Origin: Roseburia sp.
Lineage (GTDB): Bacteria; Bacillota; Clostridia; Lachnospirales; Lachnospiraceae
Length of the DNA stretch: 38,997 nt
NCBI GenBank assembly: GCA_023664265.1
Contig: JAMPFV010000025.1
Location: 1-38,997, forward strand
Direction: 5' to 3'
Of the stretch, positions 14,592-23,074 are shown piece by piece. The notes below the pieces were generated by a model. It worked only from the letters and a program-made list of their open reading frames with translations, made no database searches and was not told the origin of the DNA. The position numbers and the translations under genes are program-made. Positions within the stretch are counted from its first letter, which is position 1; each line of letters opens with the position of its first letter.

Positions 14592-15503
14592 ATGGTGAGG
14601 GACAAAAGGATGAGGAACAAGATAAAATCGGCTTTTATAGTGGCGGTGGCGCTGACCCTCTCCGGATGCGCGGATACGGCGAAATCGGGGGCAGCGATGC
14701 CGGAAACGGACAAGGAGCTCTTTGCGCTCTGTGCGAAGGCCTTTGAGCGGCTTGAGCAGGAAATGGAGAGTGCAAGCGCAAAGGGCGCAGGTACGGCAGA
14801 ACCGGAGCCGTCGGTTCCGGAAACAGAGAAGGAGCCCGCTGTGCTCTGCGAGGAGGCCTTTGAGCGGCTTGAGCAGGAAATGGAAAGCGCAAGCGCAAAG
14901 GGCGCGGGGAACGGAAAGCTTTGGGAGGGACGGCGCATGGATGTGAATGGCGACGGACTGCCGGACTTGGTTCAGGAGATGGAGGCAAACGGGCTTGGAA
15001 TCTCACCGATACTCCGCATTTTCGCTTATGAGGAGGGTGCGGAGGAGCCGGTTCATGTGGTGTTTTCGGACTTAAACGATATGACGGAATATTATTTTGT
15101 GGGTGCGGATGACAAGCTGATTTACGATTACAGTGATCACGGGGAAATGAACTATGGAAGTTATTCGCAATATCGGTTTGATGAGAATTGGGATCGCGAA
15201 CTGATGGACAGGATAGAAATTTATTATTTTTATGACCACTATAAGGAGTACGAGGGCGAGCATGAATGGTACAGCGAGGCTTATCCGGATACTTATGGGG
15301 CGCGCGGCAGCGGGTATTATTATTTTCACAGCCGCCGCAGGACCATGGAGGAATTGGAGGACGGCGGTACGGATGCCGAGGGGAGTGCAGTTGAGGCATA
15401 TTGGACGCGGGAGGAAATCAACGAGCAGGAATTTACCAGGATATATCGGGAAATGACGGGATGGGATTTCTTTACCGTGAATACGGACTTCCCGAGGAAG
15501 TAG
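14592..15503 (+). CDS. Lipoprotein with duplicated segment and calcium-loop-like motif
   Basis: This 303-residue protein carries a lipoprotein signal peptide: basic start, hydrophobic AFIVAVALT and lipobox LSGC with C26 as the lipidated residue. Residues 37-75 and 76-about 108 are near-identical copies built on FERLEQEMESASAKGAG, probably helical and surface-exposed. The rest is acidic and tyrosine-rich, with DVNGDGLPD (117-125) resembling a calcium-binding EF-hand or dockerin-type loop. I do not recognise the family. ATG 14592 has AAGGG just upstream; ATG 14610 is an equally plausible start. It lies 125 bp upstream of scfA on the same strand. Confidence 0.75.
   Translation: MVRDKRMRNKIKSAFIVAVALTLSGCADTAKSGAAMPETDKELFALCAKAFERLEQEMESASAKGAGTAEPEPSVPETEKEPAVLCEEAFERLEQEMESASAKGAGNGKLWEGRRMDVNGDGLPDLVQEMEANGLGISPILRIFAYEEGAEEPVHVVFSDLNDMTEYYFVGADDKLIYDYSDHGEMNYGSYSQYRFDENWDRELMDRIEIYYFYDHYKEYEGEHEWYSEAYPDTYGARGSGYYYFHSRRRTMEELEDGGTDAEGSAVEAYWTREEINEQEFTRIYREMTGWDFFTVNTDFPRK
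14700..14912 (+). repeat. 117-bp tandem duplication inside the lipoprotein gene
   Basis: Copy one spans 14700-14816 and copy two begins at 14817, both starting CCGGAAAC. The stretch around GCCTTTGAGCGGCTTGAGCA is identical in both. The offset of 39 codons keeps the frame. Confidence 0.85.
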
Positions 15504-15516
15504 GGGAGGAACAGCA

Positions 15517-15594
15517 ATGGACAAGGATTTTGATGATTTTTACAAAAAAGTCTTTTCGAGTGAAAAATATTGTGCTATACTACAAAAAGTGTGA
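15517..15594 (+). CDS. Possible 25-residue peptide gene
   Basis: An ATG at 15517 sits six bases after a strong GGGGAGGA and opens 25 codons (MDKDFDDFYKKVFSSEKYCA then ILQKV) before TGA. It starts 14 bp after the lipoprotein stop, and the predicted scfA promoter lies within its 3' part. No family is recognised. Only the ribosome site supports it, and it could be chance. Confidence 0.35.
   Translation: MDKDFDDFYKKVFSSEKYCAILQKV
15573..15581 (+). promoter_or_regulatory. Extended -10 promoter of scfA
   Basis: TGCTATACT is an extended -10 (TGn plus TATACT at 15576-15581), about 48 bp upstream of the SCIFF start codon. The -35 at 17 bp (TTTTCG) is weak, as is usual for extended -10 promoters. Confidence 0.5.
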
Positions 15595-15628
15595 CGATAT
15601 CAGTATGATGATGGAGGAGGAATTCGGT

Positions 15629-15775
15629 ATGAAGCACATCAAGACATTGACGACCAGAGATTATAAAGAGTCTGTGAAGAAGGGCGGATGCGGAGAATGC
15701 CAGACATCCTGTCAGTCAGCCTGCAAGACATCCTGTACGGTAGGCAATCAGAGCTGTGAAAATGCGGCAAAGTAG
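15629..15775 (+). CDS. scfA: SCIFF ranthipeptide precursor
   Basis: This 48-residue precursor is the six-cysteines-in-forty-five peptide (SCIFF), found almost throughout Clostridia. The leader MKHIKTLTTRDYKESVKKGG is followed by a core with C21, C24, C28, C32, C36 and C43. Each thioether acceptor is a residue between cysteines, probably among T26, T34, T37 and neighbours. The partner radical-SAM enzyme scfB follows, after a terminator hairpin. GGAGGAGG lies eight bases before the ATG. In related clostridia ranthipeptides have been proposed as quorum-type signals; the function in this organism is unknown. Confidence 0.96.
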   Translation: MKHIKTLTTRDYKESVKKGGCGECQTSCQSACKTSCTVGNQSCENAAK

Positions 15776-15808
15776 TTTTCGCGGCAGACAATTTGAAAAT
15801 GCAGCTTA

Positions 15809-15840
15809 GGTAAGCAGCGATTCATCGCTGCTTACCTTTT
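15809..15840 (+). terminator. Intergenic terminator between scfA and scfB
   Basis: GGTAAGCAGCGA (15809-15820) pairs perfectly with TCGCTGCTTACC (15825-15836) around TTCA and is followed by TTTT. Only 27 bp separate it from the scfB start, so it probably works as a partial terminator favouring peptide over enzyme. Confidence 0.88.
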
Positions 15841-15867
15841 GTGCGATAAGAGAAGGGACGAAGCAAG

Positions 15868-17277
15868 GTGATACATCAATATAAAAACAACGGCTATTCG
15901 ATTGTGCTGGATGTGAACAGCGGCTCCGTGCATGTGGTTGACGATGCGGTCTATGACGCCATCGCCTGTATCGTGGAGAAGCGGCTTGAGCACGCGGATA
16001 AGAGCCAGATAATGGAGGCTTTGAGGGAGGACGCCAGGCTGGCAGCCTATGTCTCCGAGGAGGGCGGCTTGGAGGAGCCGGTGGACGAGATCTGCGAGCT
16101 TCGGGAGGCGCAGATGCTCTTTACAGAGGATGTCTACGAGAAGAGCATCGAGGCCTTTCAGAACCGTGAGCCGGTCGTCAAGGCGCTCTGTCTGCATATC
16201 GCGCATGACTGTAATTTGAAATGCCGGTACTGCTTTGCGGAAGAGGGCGAGTATCATGGCAGGCGCGCGCTCATGAGCCTTGAGGTCGGCAAAAAGGCGC
16301 TGGACTTTCTGGTCGCCAACTCCGGCAGCCGCGTCAATCTTGAGGTGGATTTCTTTGGCGGGGAGCCGCTGATGAACTGGCAGGTGGTGAAGGAGCTGGC
16401 AGCCTACGGCAGGAGCCTTGAGGAGCCGTATCATAAAAGGTTCCGCTTTACGCTGACGACAAACGGTGTCCTGCTGGATGACGAGGTCATGGCGTTTGCC
16501 AATCGGGAGATGGCGAACGTGGTACTCAGCATTGACGGCAGGAAGGAGATACACGACAGGATGCGCCCGATGGCGGGCGGGCAGGGGAGCTATGATTTGA
16601 TTCTTCCCAAGTTCAAGCGGGTCGCGGAGAGCAGGAATCAGACGAATTACTATGTGAGGGGAACCTTCACGCACTACAATAAGGACTTTGCGGCGGATGT
16701 CTGCCATCTGGCGGATTTGGGCTTTCGGCAGATTTCGGTGGAGCCGGTGGTCGCGCCCAAGGAGGCGGACTACGCGCTGCGCAAGGAGGATCTTCCGGAG
16801 CTGCTCGCGCAGTATGACAAGCTTGCGGTGGAGCTGTTGAAGCGCCGCAAGGAGGGAAGAGGGGTCAACTTCTTCCACTTTATGATAGATTTGGAGGGCG
16901 GCCCCTGCGTGTACAAGCGGCTATCGGGCTGTGGCTCGGGCACGGAGTATCTGGCGGTCACGCCTTGGGGCGACTTTTATCCCTGCCACCAGTTTGTGGG
17001 GCAGGAGGAGTTCCTCTTGGGAAACGTATACGACGGGCTTGTCAACACCGGACTGCGGGACGAATTTAAATCCTGTAATGTGTATTCCAAGGAGAAATGT
17101 AAGAGCTGCTTTGCGAAATTTTACTGCAGCGGCGGGTGCGCCGCCAATTCCTACAATTTCCACGGAAATATCCACGACGCCTATGATTTGGGCTGTGAGC
17201 TGCAGCGCAAGCGCGTAGAGTGCGCGATTATGATGAAGGCGGCGGAAAACATGGAGGTAGATTATGAAAAAGAGTAA
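15868..17277 (+). CDS. scfB: SCIFF maturase, radical SAM/SPASM enzyme
   Basis: This 469-residue enzyme installs thioether crosslinks in the SCIFF precursor. Residues 1-about 90 form the peptide-binding RRE-like part. The radical-SAM cluster is C115-NLK-C119-RY-C122, with FFGGEP and LTTNG downstream as usual. The C-terminal SPASM/twitch region holds auxiliary-cluster cysteines in CGSGTEYLAVTPWGDFYPC, CNVYSKEKCKSC, YCSGGC and DLGCELQRKRVEC. Translation starts at GTG 15868 with AAGGGA ten bases upstream. Its last 14 bases overlap secDF, which suggests coupled translation. Confidence 0.95.
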   Translation: MIHQYKNNGYSIVLDVNSGSVHVVDDAVYDAIACIVEKRLEHADKSQIMEALREDARLAAYVSEEGGLEEPVDEICELREAQMLFTEDVYEKSIEAFQNREPVVKALCLHIAHDCNLKCRYCFAEEGEYHGRRALMSLEVGKKALDFLVANSGSRVNLEVDFFGGEPLMNWQVVKELAAYGRSLEEPYHKRFRFTLTTNGVLLDDEVMAFANREMANVVLSIDGRKEIHDRMRPMAGGQGSYDLILPKFKRVAESRNQTNYYVRGTFTHYNKDFAADVCHLADLGFRQISVEPVVAPKEADYALRKEDLPELLAQYDKLAVELLKRRKEGRGVNFFHFMIDLEGGPCVYKRLSGCGSGTEYLAVTPWGDFYPCHQFVGQEEFLLGNVYDGLVNTGLRDEFKSCNVYSKEKCKSCFAKFYCSGGCAANSYNFHGNIHDAYDLGCELQRKRVECAIMMKAAENMEVDYEKE

Positions 17278-19519
17278 GAGTATTTTGACGTTGGTCATAA
17301 CGCTGCTTGTGATTGTCGGGTTAGGATATACGGTTCTTTTCGGCATCGGTGCGGAGAAGGCGGGAGCGGCCTCCGAGATTAAGCAGGGCCTTGACCTTGC
17401 GGGCGGCGTGAGCATCACCTATCAGGTGGTCGGCGAGGAGAAGCCGTCCAACGAGGACATGAGCGATACGATTTATAAGCTGCAAAAGCGTGTGGAGACC
17501 TACAGCACGGAGGCGCAGGTTTATCAGGAGGGCGACGACCGAATCAATATCGAAATCCCGGGGGTATCGGACGCCAATGCGATTTTGGAGGATTTGGGAA
17601 GACCCGGCGCGCTGTACTTTATCGCGGAGACGGACAGCGAGGGAAATCTGAACTACTCCTACACAGGGGAGGGGGAGACCGGATATTCCCTGACTAAAAC
17701 TATCGACGAGCTGAAGGCGGACGGGAGCATTGTGCTGGAGGGCACGGACGTGGAGTCCGCGCAGGGCGGCACGGCCAATGACAGCTTTGGCAACAGTCAG
17801 TTTGTCGTGGATCTGGTCTTTAACAGCGAGGGGGCGCAGAAGTTCGCGGATGCGACGACAAAGGCTTACAACAACGGCGTGAACAGTCAGCACCTCGGTA
17901 TTTACTATGACAATGATTTTATCAGTGTTCCGACCGTGCAGGCAGCGCTGACGGACGGAAGGGCGCAGATCACAGGGCAGCGGAGCTTTGAGGAGGCGGA
18001 CAGGCTCGCGAGCAGGATCCGTATCGGCGGACTCAAGCTCGAGCTGGAGGAGCTGCGCTCCAACGTGGTGGGCGCGCAGCTTGGGCAGGAGGCGGTCAAT
18101 ACCAGCTTAAAGGCGGCGTTGATCGGCCTGATCATCATTGCGGTGTTTATGATCGTGATATATCGCGTGCCTGGCGTGGCATCTGTCCTTGCGCTGATCA
18201 TCTATACGATTTTGATCGTTCTGTGCCTGAACATGTTTGAGATTACGCTGACGCTCCCGGGAATCGCGGGTATCATTCTCTCGATTGGTATGGCGGTCGA
18301 TGCGAACGTGATTATCTTCGCGCGTATCCGCGAGGAAATCGGCGCGGAAAAGACGGTGCGCAGCGCGATTGACACCGGCTTTCAGAAGGCGCTCTCCGCG
18401 ATCGTGGACGGAAATGTCACAACGCTGATTGCCGCGGTGGTGCTCGCGTTAAAGGGCTCCGGTACGGTGAAGGGCTTTGCCTATACCCTTGCGCTCGGTA
18501 TTGTTTTGTCCATGTTTACCGCGCTGGTAGTGACAAGATTGATTTTGAAGGCGTTCTTTGCGATTGGGTTGAAGGACGCGAAGTTCTACGGCGCTTCCAA
18601 GGAGACGCGCACGGTAGATTTTCTGGGGAAGCGGAAGCTGTTCTTTGCCGGCTCCGTGCTGGTGATTGTGCTCGGCTTTGTATTTATGGGCGTGAACGGC
18701 GTCTCCAACGGGAAAATATTGAATTACAGTCTGGACTTTGTGGGCGGCACCTCGACCAATGTGACCTTCAACGAGGATATGGAGCTTGCGGCGCTTGACG
18801 CGCAGGTAGTTCCCGTATTTTCGGAGATTACGGGCGACGGGGCGGTGCAGGTGCAGAAGGTTGCCGGATCCAACGAGGTAATCTTCAAGACGAGGGAGCT
18901 GAACGTGGAGGAGCGGCAGGCGCTTGAGGATGCGCTGGCGGAGCATTTTTCCGTAAATAAGGACCTGATTACGGCGGAGACCATCAGCTCGACCATCAGC
19001 TCGGAGATGAAGAGCGACGCGATCATCGCGGTGCTGATTGCGGCGGTATGTATGCTGATCTATATCTGGTTCCGCTTTAAGGATGTACGCTTTGCGGCAA
19101 GCTCCGTGACGGCGCTGATCCACGACGTGCTGGTGGTGCTTGCGTTCTATGCGATTGCAAGGGTTTCCGTGGGCAGCACCTTTATCGCGTGTATGCTGAC
19201 GATCATCGGCTACTCCATCAACGCGACCATCGTTATCTTTGACCGCATTCGGGAGAACCTTGGCGTGAAGCTGAAGAAGGAGACGCTGGAGGAGCTTGTC
19301 AACAAGAGTGTCACGCAGACGCTCTCCAGAAGTATTTTTACCTCCCTGACGACCTTCGTGATGGTGGCCGCGCTGTTTGTGCTGGGCGTCACTTCCATCC
19401 GCGAGTTTGCGCTGCCGCTGATGGTCGGGATTATCTGCGGCACCTACTCGTCCGTATGTCTGGCGGGCGCGCTGTGGTATGTCCTCAAGACGAAGATAAA
19501 GAGCGAGAAGGAAAAGTAA
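17264..19519 (+). CDS. secDF: Fused protein translocase subunit SecDF
   Basis: This 751-residue membrane protein joins SecD and SecF, which use the proton gradient to help Sec-exported proteins leave the channel. A helix at 7-28 is followed by the SecD external domain (IEIPGVSDANAILEDLGRPG) and helices from about 283. The conserved acidic site lies in GMAVDANVIIFARIREE near 345. The SecF half begins near 455 with its YSLDFVGGT motif near 487 and the matching GYSINATIVIFDRIREN in its own helices; twelve helices in total. The start overlaps scfB by 14 bp, so it is made with the maturase. A terminator follows the stop. Confidence 0.95.
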   Translation: MKKSKSILTLVITLLVIVGLGYTVLFGIGAEKAGAASEIKQGLDLAGGVSITYQVVGEEKPSNEDMSDTIYKLQKRVETYSTEAQVYQEGDDRINIEIPGVSDANAILEDLGRPGALYFIAETDSEGNLNYSYTGEGETGYSLTKTIDELKADGSIVLEGTDVESAQGGTANDSFGNSQFVVDLVFNSEGAQKFADATTKAYNNGVNSQHLGIYYDNDFISVPTVQAALTDGRAQITGQRSFEEADRLASRIRIGGLKLELEELRSNVVGAQLGQEAVNTSLKAALIGLIIIAVFMIVIYRVPGVASVLALIIYTILIVLCLNMFEITLTLPGIAGIILSIGMAVDANVIIFARIREEIGAEKTVRSAIDTGFQKALSAIVDGNVTTLIAAVVLALKGSGTVKGFAYTLALGIVLSMFTALVVTRLILKAFFAIGLKDAKFYGASKETRTVDFLGKRKLFFAGSVLVIVLGFVFMGVNGVSNGKILNYSLDFVGGTSTNVTFNEDMELAALDAQVVPVFSEITGDGAVQVQKVAGSNEVIFKTRELNVEERQALEDALAEHFSVNKDLITAETISSTISSEMKSDAIIAVLIAAVCMLIYIWFRFKDVRFAASSVTALIHDVLVVLAFYAIARVSVGSTFIACMLTIIGYSINATIVIFDRIRENLGVKLKKETLEELVNKSVTQTLSRSIFTSLTTFVMVAALFVLGVTSIREFALPLMVGIICGTYSSVCLAGALWYVLKTKIKSEKEK

Positions 19520-19533
19520 GGGAATATTGCGGG

Positions 19534-19564
19534 AAGGCTGCGGCGCATCATGCCGCAGCCTTTC
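19534..19564 (+). terminator. Terminator of secDF
   Basis: AAGGCTGCGGC and GCCGCAGCCTT flank a GCATCAT loop, with only a short T-run (TTTC). It begins 15 bp after the secDF stop. Confidence 0.75.
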
Positions 19565-19613
19565 GGTGTGTGTGCTCTGCGCGGCGGGAATTAGTAGAAG
19601 GGGTGGAAGCGGA

Positions 19614-20306
19614 ATGACAGGAGCTCGGGAAAAGGGAATCAGCGCGTCGGCGTTAAAATGGATAGCGGTGATAACAATGCTGGTGGATCATTTTGCCATC
19701 GCGGTATACTGGCAGCTTGACGCGCGCGTGTATGAAGTCTACTTTCTGCAGCGTTGTATCGGGCGGATTGCGTTCCCGATATACTGCTTTCTGTTGGTGG
19801 AGGGCTTTTTCCACACGCGGAATGTCGGGCGCTATATCGGGCGGTGCCTTCTGTTTGCACTGCTCTCAGAGATTCCCTTCAATATGGCGATTTACGGCGC
19901 GGTGTGGTATCCGCGGGGGCAGAATGTGTATTTTACGCTGACGCTCGGGCTGTGTGCGCTTGCGGTCCTGCAAAAGCTCCGCGGACGTGATATTTTACAT
20001 ATCATTGCGCAGTTGGCCTGTGTCGGCGTCTTTGCGTGTCTGGCGCAGCTTTTGGAGGTGGACTACCACTGGAAGGGCGTGCTGTTTATCGTGATGTTTT
20101 ATTATTGCAGGAGCCTTCCGCATTGGGTGCGCAATGTCGTCGGCGTGGCGGCGTTTGCGTATGAGGTCACGGCGCCGTTGGCTTTCATCCCGATACAGCT
20201 CTACAACGGAAAGCGGGGCAGGCAGATAAAATATTTGTTTTACGCCATATATCCGGCGCATCTGCTGGCCTATGGCATCATAAGGTTTTGGCTGAACGGA
20301 AAATAG
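19614..20306 (+). CDS. TraX-family membrane protein
   Basis: This 230-residue protein of about seven to eight helices matches the TraX family, named after the pilin acetylase of F plasmids but widespread on Firmicute chromosomes. Typical features are SASALKWIAVITMLVDHFAI at the start, FLQRCIGRIAFPIYCFLLVE, and the ending YLFYAIYPAHLLAYGIIRFW, which resembles membrane acyltransferases. The target of acylation is unknown, and no conjugation genes are adjacent. The ATG at 19614 follows AAGGGGTGG. It may be co-transcribed with the thioesterase 37 bp downstream. Confidence 0.85.
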   Translation: MTGAREKGISASALKWIAVITMLVDHFAIAVYWQLDARVYEVYFLQRCIGRIAFPIYCFLLVEGFFHTRNVGRYIGRCLLFALLSEIPFNMAIYGAVWYPRGQNVYFTLTLGLCALAVLQKLRGRDILHIIAQLACVGVFACLAQLLEVDYHWKGVLFIVMFYYCRSLPHWVRNVVGVAAFAYEVTAPLAFIPIQLYNGKRGRQIKYLFYAIYPAHLLAYGIIRFWLNGK

Positions 20307-20343
20307 AGTTAGCGCTTCAGTGCGGCTTGGAATGGAGGAGAAG

Positions 20344-21060
20344 ATGTACGAATATGAGATAAGAGTGGGATACAGCGAGACGGATACGGACTTGAAGATG
20401 ACGGTGCCCGCGATATTGGACTGCTTCCAGAATGCCGCGATCTTTGAGGCGGAGAACGGGAAAATTACGATGGACTATCTGCAGGAGCGAAGCCTTGCGT
20501 GGCTGCTCGGCTCCTGGCAGATTGTCCTGCTGCGCCGTCCGCGCCTCAACGAGGCGGTACGGGTAATGACGTCCCCCTACGCGTTCAAGGGTTTTATGGG
20601 CTACAGGAACTTTACGCTGACAACGCCTGAGGGGGAGATGCTGGTGAAGGCGGCCTCCATATGGACGCTGATAGATACGCAGCGCCTTTGCCCTGCAAAG
20701 CCCAACGAGGAGCTCCTGAACGGCTATGAGCTTCGGGAGAAGCTGGACATGGAGTACGCGCCGCGCAGGATTGCGGTAAGCGGGGAGGGCAGGATGCAGG
20801 AGCCCTTTCGGGTGCGCAGATACCAGATTGACTCTAACCGCCATGTGAACAATGTGGAATACGTTCGGATGGCGATGGAGCTTTTGCCGGAGGCGGAGGC
20901 CTTCAACGCGCAGATCAAGGAGCTTCGCGTCGAGTACAAGAAGGCGGCGCATTTCGGTGACAGCATCGTGCCGACAGTCTATGAGAACGGGGAGAAGCTC
21001 CAAGTACAGCTCGGTGATGCGGAGGGCGGGATTTACGCGATAGTGGAGTTTACCTTATGA
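20344..21060 (+). CDS. Acyl-ACP thioesterase
   Basis: This 238-residue double-hotdog protein belongs to the FatA/FatB-type acyl-acyl-carrier-protein thioesterase family, releasing free fatty acids. The first hotdog runs to about residue 130 and holds the helix PAILDCFQNAAIF. The second contains DSNRHVNNVEYV near 163, whose Asp/Asn/His residues fit the family's active site. GGAGG lies five bases before the ATG. Its stop overlaps the recJ start in ATGA, so recJ is translationally coupled to it; a metabolic link is not implied. Confidence 0.88.
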   Translation: MYEYEIRVGYSETDTDLKMTVPAILDCFQNAAIFEAENGKITMDYLQERSLAWLLGSWQIVLLRRPRLNEAVRVMTSPYAFKGFMGYRNFTLTTPEGEMLVKAASIWTLIDTQRLCPAKPNEELLNGYELREKLDMEYAPRRIAVSGEGRMQEPFRVRRYQIDSNRHVNNVEYVRMAMELLPEAEAFNAQIKELRVEYKKAAHFGDSIVPTVYENGEKLQVQLGDAEGGIYAIVEFTL

Positions 21061-22838
21061 GCAGATGGATGGTGGCCGCCAAGCGGGCCGATTTTCAGGC
21101 GATAGCGGAGAAATACGGCATCAGTCCGGTGCTGGCGCGGATTATCCGCAATCGGGACGTGGTCGGGGAGGAGGAGATGGAGCGCTTCCTTCATGCCACA
21201 CGCAAGGATTTGTATGATCCGCTGCTCTTGAAGGATATGGAGAAGGCGGTTCGGATCCTGCTTGCGAAGGCTGCGGAGGGAAAGCGCATCCGCATTATCG
21301 GGGATTACGATATTGACGGCATCTGCGCCACCTATATTCTCTACCGCGGCCTGACGGCGTGCGGCGCGGCGGTGGACACGGCGATTCCGCACCGTATCAG
21401 GGACGGCTATGGGCTGAATGAGACGTTGATACGGGAGGCGTATGAGGCGGGCACGGACACGGTAGTCACCTGCGACAACGGGATTGCGGCCGCGCCGCAG
21501 ATTGATTTTGCCAATTCACTTGGGATGACAGTGATCGTCACGGACCACCACGAGGTTCCCTATGAGGAGGAGAACGGGACGCGCCGCTATAAGCTTCCCA
21601 ACGCGGCGGCTGTGGTGGACGCCAAGCGGGAGGACTGCACCTATCCGTTTTCGGAGATTTGCGGCGCGGTGGTGGCGTACAAGCTGTGTCTTGCGCTGTT
21701 GGCGCAGCAGCAGGGCTGTCCGTGGCGGGAGGTCATGGAGTCGGAGCCGGGGCTGGAGCTGCTGGAGTTTGCCGCGTTTGCCACGATTGGGGACGTGATG
21801 GAGCTGAGGGGCGAGAACCGCGTGATTGTCAAGAGCGGGCTGGAACTGATGGCGCGGACGCGCAATCTCGGCCTGCGGGCGCTGATGGATGTGACGGGCA
21901 TTGATTCCGAGCATATCAAGCCCTATACTATCGGCTTTGTCCTTGGCCCGTGCCTGAACGCGACGGGGCGGCTGGACACAGCGGACAACGCGCTCGCGCT
22001 CTTTATGGCGAAGGACAGGGCGGAAGCAGCGACGCTTGCGGGAAATCTCAAGGCGATGAACGACAGCAGGAAGGAGCTCACGCAGAGGGGGCTTGAGGCG
22101 GCAATCCATCAAATCGAGGCGGGCGGTATTCTGGACGATTGCGTGCTGGTTGTATTTCTGCCCGAGGTGCACGAGAGCCTTGCGGGGATTATCGCGGGGC
22201 GGCTGCGTGAGAAATACGGAAAGCCTGCGTTTGTGCTGACGCGGGCTGAGGACGGCGTGAAGGGCTCGGGCCGTTCGATAGAGGCGTTTCACATGTATGA
22301 TGAGATGACCAAGTGCAAAGAGCTGTTTACCAAATACGGCGGACATAAGCTGGCGGCGGGGCTTTCCATGCCGGAGAAGAACATAGAACCGCTGCGGCGG
22401 GCGCTGAACGCGAACTGCGGCCTTACGGAGGAGGATTTCGAGGAGAAGGTGCTGATTGACGTTCCCATGCCGATGCGCTATGCGTCCTTTGACTTTATTG
22501 AGGAGCTTGCGCTGCTGGAGCCGTTCGGAAACGGGAATCCGAAGCCGCTGTTTGCGCAGAAGGATGTGCTCTTTTTGAGAGGAAATATCTTGGGCGCAAA
22601 TAAAAATGTGGCAAAATATACGGCAGCCGACACGGACGGCAGCCGCTATGAGCTGATATATTTTGGAGATATTGAGGCATTCAATACATATCTTGCGGCA
22701 CGCTTCGGACAGGAGGCGGCGGAAGCGCTCTATCATGGAGGCGGCGGAGAGATTCGGCTCTCCGTGGCGTATTATCCCGAGGTAAATGAATTTCGGGGGA
22801 ATCGAAGCATACAGATGGTGATGCGGTATTATCAATAA
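21057..22838 (+). CDS. recJ: Single-stranded-DNA-specific exonuclease RecJ
   Basis: This 593-residue DHH-family 5'-3' exonuclease acts in recombination and base-excision repair. DHH motifs are GDYDIDGICA (82-91), the DNGIAAAPQIDF segment near 141 and TDHHE near 162. The DHHA1 motif GGHKLAAGLS lies near 428, and an OB-fold C-terminus follows. The length fits the shorter Firmicute form. It starts inside the stop codon of the thioesterase gene. No classical terminator with a T-run follows; the hairpin at 22969 may serve. Confidence 0.93.
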   Translation: MSRWMVAAKRADFQAIAEKYGISPVLARIIRNRDVVGEEEMERFLHATRKDLYDPLLLKDMEKAVRILLAKAAEGKRIRIIGDYDIDGICATYILYRGLTACGAAVDTAIPHRIRDGYGLNETLIREAYEAGTDTVVTCDNGIAAAPQIDFANSLGMTVIVTDHHEVPYEEENGTRRYKLPNAAAVVDAKREDCTYPFSEICGAVVAYKLCLALLAQQQGCPWREVMESEPGLELLEFAAFATIGDVMELRGENRVIVKSGLELMARTRNLGLRALMDVTGIDSEHIKPYTIGFVLGPCLNATGRLDTADNALALFMAKDRAEAATLAGNLKAMNDSRKELTQRGLEAAIHQIEAGGILDDCVLVVFLPEVHESLAGIIAGRLREKYGKPAFVLTRAEDGVKGSGRSIEAFHMYDEMTKCKELFTKYGGHKLAAGLSMPEKNIEPLRRALNANCGLTEEDFEEKVLIDVPMPMRYASFDFIEELALLEPFGNGNPKPLFAQKDVLFLRGNILGANKNVAKYTAADTDGSRYELIYFGDIEAFNTYLAARFGQEAAEALYHGGGGEIRLSVAYYPEVNEFRGNRSIQMVMRYYQ

Positions 22839-22895
22839 CCGTGGTTTATCTTTTGTTAAGAAATATTATGCTTTTTTTAGGGTTTATACACACTT

Positions 22896-22926
22896 TTGAC
22901 ACATTTGTGCTTTATAGTGGTATACA
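22896..22926 (+). promoter_or_regulatory. Orphan promoter candidate downstream of recJ
   Basis: A perfect TTGACA (22896-22901) precedes the extended -10-like TGGTATACA (22918-22926) by a longer than ideal 19 bp from -35 to TATACA. It is not followed by an ORF, and the next gene has another promoter. Confidence 0.45.
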
Positions 22927-23006
22927 GATAGTTGAAGTATTCACTATCTCCCCCCTCATAAGAAAATAAACGACAGAGACCCGGATGCGTCCGGGTCTCT
23001 GTCGTT
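22927..23006. ncRNA. Candidate small RNA or regulatory hairpin locus
   Basis: This lies in the 316-bp gene-free gap between recJ and murE. GATAGT/ACTATC (22927-22948) forms a small imperfect hairpin, then comes the C-rich tract TCTCCCCCCTCATAAG. A perfect 17-bp stem follows (22969-22985 with 22990-23006, TGCG loop; core ACAGAGACCCGGA). The C-rich tract could pair with a ribosome site. On the plus strand no T-run follows the stem; the minus strand has TTTATTTTC. A true sRNA, a recJ terminator and a protein-binding site are all possible. The rest of the gap holds only the murE promoter. Confidence 0.4.
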
Positions 23007-23045
23007 GAATGGTTACTGAACTAGAAGAAGCCTGTTATTCACTCC

Positions 23046-23074
23046 TTGCGGAAAAAGCGGGGATATGGTATTCT
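23046..23074 (+). promoter_or_regulatory. Probable promoter of the murE operon
   Basis: TTGCGG (23046-23051) and TATTCT (23069-23074) are exactly 17 bp apart, 80 bp upstream of murE. Both boxes are imperfect. Confidence 0.45.

Noticed and set aside
19614..20306. Conjugation function for the TraX-family gene
   Set aside because: No other transfer genes are adjacent; chromosomal TraX-like proteins are widespread, so a conjugation role is not supported here.
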